Position numbers and translations under genes: made by a program. A stretch of 61,274 bases of DNA from positions 1 through 61,274 of the forward strand of contig VXNO01000123.1 in assembly GCA_009840575.1 (NCBI GenBank). Direction: 5' to 3'. Of the stretch, positions 55,844-61,274 are shown piece after piece. Source of the DNA: Chloroflexota bacterium (lineage in GTDB: Bacteria > Chloroflexota > Anaerolineae > Aggregatilineales > Phototrophicaceae). Numbering within the stretch: position 1 is the stretch's first letter; the number at the start of each line of letters is the position of its first letter. The notes beneath the pieces were generated by a model. The model was not told where the DNA came from and searched no databases. It was given only the letters and a program-made list of their open reading frames with translations.

Positions 55844-57813
55844 GTTCGCCCATGTCCGCGATGAAGTCCAGACCTGTTGATAGCGTCTGGCGCTGGCTGG
55901 TTGGGCTTTTCAGCGAAGTCCTCAATCCACTGCTGATCATCTGGCTGGCGCTCTTCGTTTGCCTGGGCTACATCCTGACTCTGCTGATGCCGGTTCGCAT
56001 CGAGCAATGGACGGCGCTGCTCGGCGCGACCTTGCTGATTTCGCTGGCGGGGCTGTTGCTGCGCTTTCGGCTTCTATGGCGCGCGGGGCACAATAAATCG
56101 CTGGCTTTTGACAAGCGCGCGCTGTTGCCCTTGCTGCCACTATTGGTTTTCTTGCCCTTGTTCCATGCCGAGTTGGCCAGCCCGACCCTGCAAGTCATGA
56201 ATCATGGCGATATGCATGTCGGCTATGTGCACGAATTGCTGTATCGCGCCACGCCGGCGCAGAATATCTTTGTACCAGGCTACCCCGCTAATTTTTACTG
56301 GCTGTACCATGCCATCTTGGCGGCGCTGGTGAAAGCAACTGGCTGGGCACCACCTCTGGTCGCCTCGCTGGTCACCATCACCGCCATCTGCGGCAGCTTC
56401 TATTGGCTGGCGCGAGTCTTGGTCGCCCTCGGGCTTGCCAAGCAATACAGCCTTATGCTCGGATTGCTGATTGTGCTGGTGTATTGCGCAGTGAATATCA
56501 CGGGCGTGCTGACTTTGCTGGGCACTGTGCTGGATGGCAGCTATCAATCCAACTCGCTCAGGATCATGCTGCTGCCGGGTGCCGACCGCCGCTTGCACAG
56601 CGTCATGGGCAAGGTGATGAACTTCAACAGCACGGGCATCGGCATCCTGTGCTTCATCTTGTCCTTGCATACCTGCCTGCGCTTCTTGCAGGGCAAGCTG
56701 GACCGCCTGGATATGATTTTGCTGAGCGCCAGCTTTTTGCTCAGCCTGGCGCTGCGGCAATCAGCCACGCTCTTCATCGTGGCGGCGCTGTTTGGGGGGC
56801 TGCTTATTTCTGGCTTTATTTGTCGGCTATTGGCGCTTCCTCAAGCGAGCTTGCCGTTGGGTTTGGCTTGGGCGGCAATACGGTGGCTTCAGCCCAGATT
56901 TCTTGTGGTCTGGCTTGCTGTCAGCATGTTCTTTACCGTAGCGCTATTGGATTATTATGTCAGTTTCACCGCGACCAGCGAGGTCGGCGCTACGATGCAG
57001 TTATTTGTACCTAGCAACATCAGCATGTTGGTCGCGGCGCTGCTGGTATTTCTGTCTTTGCTCTTGCTGCAAACGATTTACGCGCTGCGCGACAGGCGTT
57101 GGCTCAATTTATATTTGCCGGTCAGCGCCTGGCTCGGGCTATTATTGACCGCAGTATTGATACTGCCCAGTGGCGACCAGCACAAAGCGGTCTATTATGT
57201 GTCGATTCTGGTAGCGCTTTCGGCTTTGCTGGCTTTGCAAAGGCTGGCGCGCAGATGGGACCGCGGACGCATCCAGCCGCTGCGAATGTTTACTTTGTGC
57301 CTCGTCGCTCTGGCATTCGCCAAAGTAATGGTGGTCAAGAATTATTATGATGCGCGCGCCCGCGAACTTGAGTTCGTGTATGAAGACAGCCGCATCACCT
57401 ATCTGGGTGGCTACATGGACGGCTCGCGCATGCCCGCCTATACCTGGATGCGCGAGCATACAGCCGCAGACGCCATCATCGTGCTGCCCCTGACCGTTGG
57501 CAAATACGAACACATGCTGCACGAGCGACAGGTCTATGTACGCAAGTCGCAATACTGGTTCACCAATAATATCTCGGCATACGACGAACGGGTCTCACAC
57601 TTGCAGCATATCTACTCCGAAGCGACCAGCGACTCGCAACATAGCGCCGTACTGGACGCAATGCGCGCCGAATTGCCCGGGCGCAAATTCTATGCTGCCA
57701 TCGCCGACGCCCAGGTGCCCGCCGAAATTATGGCGCGGCGCGGCGCAAAGCAGGTATTTACCGGCGCAACCGACCGGGCGCATGTTTATCTGCTCAACCC
57801 GGGAGCGGCGTAG
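55840..57813 (+). CDS. polytopic membrane protein, possible GT-C-type glycosyltransferase (paralogue 2)
   Basis: This 657-residue membrane protein is a tandem paralogue of the upstream gene, with shared blocks YPANFYWLYHA, LPGADRRLHSV and RQSATL and a similar soluble tail (MLHERQVYVRKSQYWFTNN). It starts at ATG 55840, overlapping the previous stop by four bases (ATGA), so the pair is translationally coupled. It lacks one loop present in paralogue 1 (about 45 residues shorter). The putative function is envelope glycan assembly, inferred only from topology. Confidence 0.6.
   Translation: MSSPMSAMKSRPVDSVWRWLVGLFSEVLNPLLIIWLALFVCLGYILTLLMPVRIEQWTALLGATLLISLAGLLLRFRLLWRAGHNKSLAFDKRALLPLLPLLVFLPLFHAELASPTLQVMNHGDMHVGYVHELLYRATPAQNIFVPGYPANFYWLYHAILAALVKATGWAPPLVASLVTITAICGSFYWLARVLVALGLAKQYSLMLGLLIVLVYCAVNITGVLTLLGTVLDGSYQSNSLRIMLLPGADRRLHSVMGKVMNFNSTGIGILCFILSLHTCLRFLQGKLDRLDMILLSASFLLSLALRQSATLFIVAALFGGLLISGFICRLLALPQASLPLGLAWAAIRWLQPRFLVVWLAVSMFFTVALLDYYVSFTATSEVGATMQLFVPSNISMLVAALLVFLSLLLLQTIYALRDRRWLNLYLPVSAWLGLLLTAVLILPSGDQHKAVYYVSILVALSALLALQRLARRWDRGRIQPLRMFTLCLVALAFAKVMVVKNYYDARARELEFVYEDSRITYLGGYMDGSRMPAYTWMREHTAADAIIVLPLTVGKYEHMLHERQVYVRKSQYWFTNNISAYDERVSHLQHIYSEATSDSQHSAVLDAMRAELPGRKFYAAIADAQVPAEIMARRGAKQVFTGATDRAHVYLLNPGAA
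55879..56088 (+). repeat. near-identical 210-bp tract, copy 2
   Basis: This is the partner of 53762-53971 at a distance of 2117 bases, in the same orientation and reading frame. It encodes the first two membrane segments of paralogue 2. Confidence 0.8.
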
Positions 57814-57898
57814 TTGAAACTTGCCCATCCTGGCGGGATAGACTACATTGGATGCGCATAACAGCGCATACCAGACAAGTGGGACAGAGAGGCGGCAC

Positions 57899-58273
57899 AT
57901 GAGCAGACGACGCGGCAGCAGACGAGGCGGGGGTGGCTTGCCCGGCGGCGCAAACCCCATGGCCATGCTGCAGAAGATGCAGCAGGATATGGCTGAGGCA
58001 CAAAGCAGCCTGGAACAGGAAACGACCGAGGTATCGGTTGGCGGCGGCGCGATCCGCCTGGTCATCACCGGGCATCAACGGGTGCAATCGGTGGAGATTA
58101 ACCCCGATATCATCGACCTGGACGACGAAGAATGGCTCAGCGACTTGCAAGACCTGCTGGTGGCGGCGGTCAACCAAGGCATAGAGCAGAGCCAAGCCAT
58201 GGCTGCCGAGCGCATGGAAGCCATCACCGGCGGCTTGGGCGATATCCCGGGCTTGGGCGGTTTGCTGGGCTGA
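57899..58273 (+). CDS. ybaB: YbaB/EbfC family nucleoid-associated protein
   Basis: This 124-residue small DNA-binding protein of the YbaB/EbfC family forms a tweezer-like dimer. The basic, glycine-rich N-terminus (SRRRGSRRGGGG) is an extension; the usual core starts near MAMLQKMQQDMAEAQ. The ATG at 57899 after GAGAGGCGGC is preferred to an in-frame TTG at 57848. It lies seven bases upstream of recR, the conserved pair, but is separated from dnaX by two membrane-protein genes. Confidence 0.9.
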   Translation: MSRRRGSRRGGGGLPGGANPMAMLQKMQQDMAEAQSSLEQETTEVSVGGGAIRLVITGHQRVQSVEINPDIIDLDDEEWLSDLQDLLVAAVNQGIEQSQAMAAERMEAITGGLGDIPGLGGLLG

Positions 58274-58280
58274 CGGTCCG

Positions 58281-58877
58281 ATGCAAAGCGCCATCCCCCC
58301 GCCAGTTACGCAATTGGTCGAGGCTTTTTCGCGGTTGCCCGGCATTGGACCCAAGACAGCCTCGCGCTTGACTTACTTCTTGCTGCGCGCGCCCGATGAT
58401 TATTCGCTGGGGCTGGCTGATGCGCTGGCAAAGCTGAAGACGCTCACCAAGCTTTGCGGCAGTTGCTTCAATATCACAGTCGATGACCCCTGCCCGATTT
58501 GTAGCGCGGGTGGGCGCGATGCCAGCACCATCGCCGTGGTCGAAGAGCCGCTGGACCTCATGGCGATCGAGCGCACCGGCATCTACCGCGGGCGCTACCA
58601 TGTGCTGCATGGCGCGATATCGCCTGTGAGCGGCGTAGGCCCCGATGACTTGAAGATTCGCGAGCTGCTGCAGCGGGTGGCAGGGGCTGGCGTGCGCGAA
58701 GTCATCATCGCCACCAATCCCGGGCTGGAGGGCGATGCCACAGCCATGTATCTGCAACGCGAGCTTGCGGACAGCGGCCTAATCGTGACGCGGCTCGCAC
58801 GGGGCTTGCCCACTGGCGGCGACCTGGAATATGTAGATTCGGTTACTTTGATGCGCGCGCTGGAGGGGCGCAGCTAG
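58281..58877 (+). CDS. recR: recombination protein RecR
   Basis: This 198-residue recombination mediator works with RecF and RecO in gap repair. The N-terminal helix-hairpin-helix (RLPGIGPKTASRL, 18-30), the zinc finger (Cys59, Cys62, Cys71, Cys74) and the Toprim domain (about 80-175, starting STIAVVEEP) are all present. The length is normal. Its last base is the first base of the next GTG start. Confidence 0.95.
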   Translation: MQSAIPPPVTQLVEAFSRLPGIGPKTASRLTYFLLRAPDDYSLGLADALAKLKTLTKLCGSCFNITVDDPCPICSAGGRDASTIAVVEEPLDLMAIERTGIYRGRYHVLHGAISPVSGVGPDDLKIRELLQRVAGAGVREVIIATNPGLEGDATAMYLQRELADSGLIVTRLARGLPTGGDLEYVDSVTLMRALEGRS

Positions 58878-60877
58878 TGGTCGCCACCCCTGCCAGTCGG
58901 ATTCTGCGAGGTCTAATCTTGCTGGCTTCAGCGGTGGCGCTGCTGTGGGTTCTGCTCTTGCTGGGCTTTGATACGCATTGGCAGCAATGGCTCTTGGTAA
59001 CCTTAGGGATGTGCGTGTTTATCCTGCCCGGCGGCTTATTGATGTGCGCCTGGCAGAAGCGGCTGCCGCTGGACGCCGCTTGGTTCGTCAGTTACGGATT
59101 TGCTGCTTCGCTGGTGATAATCAGCGGCTTTGGTTTGCTAGGTCGCAGCCTGGGTTGGACGATGGAGGGTCTGCTACTGGCTTGGGCCTTGCTTATATTG
59201 GCTGGGCTGGCAGTGTTTGTCAGACGTGCGCGTGGCCAGCCTCTCTTCGCCACCAGCCTAAGCGCCAGCGATTTGGCGATTCTGCTCTCGGCAGGCTTGG
59301 CTGCGTCGCTCTTTGCTTTTAGTGGCATGCACCACCAACCCTACGAATATGACCGCCACCACTATCATGTCGAGGTATTCAGCTACCTGGATGGTAATCC
59401 TTTCGACTGGCGCGAACCATTCTATGACACCGGCTGGCTCGCCGACCGCCAGGCAATTAGCTATTGGACATTGGCACAGGCTATGGTCTCTCGGCTAAGT
59501 GGTCAGCACATCATTCACATGGATTTTATCGTCAACAGTCTGCTCATGCTGGTAGCGATGTGTGGCGCGCATTGCTTCGCGCGCAACTTAGGTCGTTCGG
59601 CGCGTAACGCTTGGCTGGTTGTATTGCTGCATCTGCTCTGTTTAAGTCTGTTGCTGAGCGATTCAGCCCAGCCAGGGGCGCACTTCTACATGTACTTGCT
59701 GACAGACAAGATGGTAGCTGGCTTTGCGCTTGCGCCCCTTGCGCTCTCGTCGGCGTATCGCGCATTGGAAAGTCCCTACCGGCTCGGCCTTGTCGAATTC
59801 GCTATCGTCTTCCTTGCCATGTTTTTTGTCCATGTGATGATGGCGGGTTTCGTACTCGTGGCGGTAATTTTCTTTTGCCTGGCGCGTTTGCTCATGCGGA
59901 GGCGCGGACAGCTGCAATCGGCACGGCTGCTGCTGTTGGCGCTGGCGCTGTTTTCGCCCGCAGTGTACCTGCGCACGCAGACCGACACACGATTGATCAT
60001 ATACGACTATGGTGTGGAGGCGCAGGAGAATAGCGCGAAGGTCGCAGTGATTGACGCGCTCAATCCTCTGGATGGGCTGCCTATGTATATGATCCAGCCG
60101 AGCGCTGTTGGCTTGCCAGCCTATATTTTGCTGGCGGCGGTCTTGCTGGCAGCGATGTTGCGCCGGCATGAGGCGGAAAGCTCGCTGCTGATCGCGCTAG
60201 TGATGACGGCGCTTATCGCCTTGCTGCCGTTCACAGCCTGGCTGTATGGGCGCTTGCTCACACCATCCCACATGATGCGGGTGATGACTATCCTGCCCTA
60301 TGGCTATATGCTCTTTTTCGTTGGCGAGACGTTTAGTCGCCGATGGGGCGGGTCCGTCCCGTCCAAGACAAGGCTTCATATGCTGGCACTGGCCTTGCTG
60401 ATAGCGACGCCCTTGTCAGCCTGGCATTTTCTAACGACCCAACGTGGAGTCGACTTCGCCCAGGACATCAGCCCAGTGATAGATCTCGACAAGGACTTGC
60501 GAGCGCTGGGCGCATACATTGAGGCGCAGCATGACGAGAAGGTGTTGATCCTCACACACAATGAGTTAACACGCAAAGCGCTTTCCGCCAGCCCGCAGGC
60601 GCAGTCACTGTCCTGGTATCACATCGGCAGAATGGTTCTCTACGCTGACTTGTCGACGGAGGAAGTGAAGAATCGCTTCGACGATAACAAGACCTTTTGG
60701 TCAGGGCAATTGCATACGCATGAACGAATGCCCATTCTCGATCGTTGGGGAGTCAACTATGTGCTGTACAAGCGCAAATTATCGGAGATGATGGGCTACC
60801 TGCTGGAAGCATTTCCGCAACGACTGGAACTGGTTGCAAGCTGGCCCAGCTTCTCCCTGATTCTCGTATCTCAATAG
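58877..60877 (+). CDS. large polytopic membrane protein of unknown function
   Basis: This 666-residue protein has about 12-14 membrane segments and a soluble tail of about 120 residues. A loop after segment four is rich in His, Tyr and Asp (HHQPYEYDRHHYHVEVFSYL), and LLTDKMVAGFALAPLAL and FFVHVMMAGF follow. The layout resembles the two paralogues at 53741 and 55840 (acidic/aromatic loop, then multiple helices), but the sequence is not close. GTG at 58877 overlaps the recR stop by one base. A lipid-linked-sugar transferase is possible, not shown. Confidence 0.55.
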   Translation: MVATPASRILRGLILLASAVALLWVLLLLGFDTHWQQWLLVTLGMCVFILPGGLLMCAWQKRLPLDAAWFVSYGFAASLVIISGFGLLGRSLGWTMEGLLLAWALLILAGLAVFVRRARGQPLFATSLSASDLAILLSAGLAASLFAFSGMHHQPYEYDRHHYHVEVFSYLDGNPFDWREPFYDTGWLADRQAISYWTLAQAMVSRLSGQHIIHMDFIVNSLLMLVAMCGAHCFARNLGRSARNAWLVVLLHLLCLSLLLSDSAQPGAHFYMYLLTDKMVAGFALAPLALSSAYRALESPYRLGLVEFAIVFLAMFFVHVMMAGFVLVAVIFFCLARLLMRRRGQLQSARLLLLALALFSPAVYLRTQTDTRLIIYDYGVEAQENSAKVAVIDALNPLDGLPMYMIQPSAVGLPAYILLAAVLLAAMLRRHEAESSLLIALVMTALIALLPFTAWLYGRLLTPSHMMRVMTILPYGYMLFFVGETFSRRWGGSVPSKTRLHMLALALLIATPLSAWHFLTTQRGVDFAQDISPVIDLDKDLRALGAYIEAQHDEKVLILTHNELTRKALSASPQAQSLSWYHIGRMVLYADLSTEEVKNRFDDNKTFWSGQLHTHERMPILDRWGVNYVLYKRKLSEMMGYLLEAFPQRLELVASWPSFSLILVSQ

Positions 60878-61216
60878 TTAAAGACGAGGTCATCTGATTG
60901 GAAGGGCGCTATGATATCATGTAGGCGAATCTGCACGGAGACGACGCTGAAAACCTTGCTGCGCGAGGCAGTTTTATACAATGCGACGCACGCGGTAAAC
61001 AAGTAAAGCTTGCCGCGCCTTGGCTGCTGGTTTCTGCGCTGCCAGCAAGTTCAAAAAATCCCCCTTGACACAGCTGATTGGCAACAGCTATAGTAGTTAG
61101 ACGCTGGCGGGTGTATATGAGCGCCTGCTTTTTTGTCCCCTTATGTGGGTCATAGCGTGAGTGCGGATTAACAGCAGAATAGCAGGTTAAGACAGAGCGA
61201 AATCAAACCCTGTTTG
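60878..61216 (+). other. rRNA upstream control region without genes
   Basis: This gap of 339 bases holds the main rRNA promoter (61065-61094). An upstream TACAAT (60977-60982) may be a second -10, but its best -35, TTGCTG, is only 15 bases away. TGCTTTTTTG (61126-61135) lies in the leader and loosely resembles a boxA antitermination site. No coding region was recognised. Confidence 0.55.
61065..61094 (+). promoter_or_regulatory. rRNA operon promoter
   Basis: A perfect TTGACA (61065-61070), an 18-base spacer and TATAGT (61089-61094) form the best promoter in the window. The expected transcript start near 61101 leaves a leader of about 115 bases before 16S. Confidence 0.75.
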
Positions 61217-61274
61217 AAAACGGAGAGTTTGATCCTGGCTCAGGATGAACGTTGGCGGCGTGCCTAATACATGC
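61217..61274 (+). rRNA. rrs: 16S ribosomal RNA, 5' end (partial)
   Basis: AGAGTTTGATCCTGGCTCAG begins at 61224, the universal position 8-27 primer site, so the mature 5' end should be near 61217. The following GATGAACG and GGCGGCGTGCCTAA are standard helix 3-5 sequence. The gene continues beyond the window. Confidence 0.97.

Noticed and set aside
60956-60982. second upstream rRNA promoter (TTGCTG and TACAAT)
   Set aside because: The spacer is only 15 bases, so I keep it as a remark and not as a promoter call.

Overview
The window is a GC-rich bacterial chromosome segment ending at the first bases of a 16S rRNA gene. The best guess is a free-living, plant-polysaccharide-using member of the Chloroflexota (possibly Anaerolineae-like). 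The evidence is many GTG/TTG starts, many solute-binding-protein-dependent importers, arabinofuranosidases, phytanoyl-CoA-dioxygenase-like enzymes, and dnaX, ybaB and recR close together. This placement is inference; only about 58 nt of 16S is present. No mobile element, CRISPR array or tRNA was seen.

Layout. (1) 1-5370 (+): a GH127 beta-L-arabinofuranosidase followed by a three-gene sugar ABC importer. (2) 5377-10938 (-): a complete branched-chain-amino-acid-type (Liv) importer whose LivH carries an unusual duplicated N-terminal membrane module. (3) 11233-16941 (+): peptide/nickel-type importer genes (binding protein, two permeases) and a membrane-embedded spermidine-synthase-like protein. 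(4) 17005-18892 (+): a sugar isomerase/epimerase-like TIM barrel and a Gfo/Idh/MocA oxidoreductase. (5) 18867-23623 (-): a second sugar importer with a GH51 alpha-L-arabinofuranosidase. (6) 23818-28491: glycogen phosphorylase and a DapA-family aldolase (-), then an enolase-superfamily enzyme (+). (7) 28500-38345 (-): a third sugar importer transcribed with an unknown 461-residue protein, two phytanoyl-CoA-dioxygenase-like proteins and a FAD-dependent oxidoreductase, with another TIM-barrel isomerase upstream. (8) 38795-43827 (+): SDR, amidase, lactate-permease-family transporter and DegT-family aminotransferase. (9) 43889-50666: a TPP enzyme, class I/II aminotransferase, TauE/SafE transporter, methyltransferase, B3/B4-domain protein and MFS transporter. 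(10) 50799-60877 (+): housekeeping genes fluC/crcB, uppP, dnaX, ybaB and recR, interleaved with three large membrane proteins. (11) 61065 onward: rRNA promoter and 16S start.

How it works together. Two different arabinofuranosidases each sit with their own importer, which suggests uptake and hydrolysis of arabino-oligosaccharides. Isomerase-like, Gfo/Idh, enolase-superfamily, DapA-like and SDR enzymes would process sugars or sugar acids. None of the three sugar importers nor the peptide importer has an ATPase gene here, so shared ATPases elsewhere are implied.

The most interesting points are: the 28500-37358 operon coupling a sugar importer to two Fe/2-oxoglutarate-type oxygenases (one with an HxG facial-triad variant) and a flavoprotein; GC-rich hairpins at every binding-protein/permease junction; the LivH fusion; a 210-bp near-identical tract in two otherwise divergent tandem membrane-protein genes; an 86-88 bp intergenic palindromic repeat; and a shared TTGCnn-N17-TAGACT promoter form.
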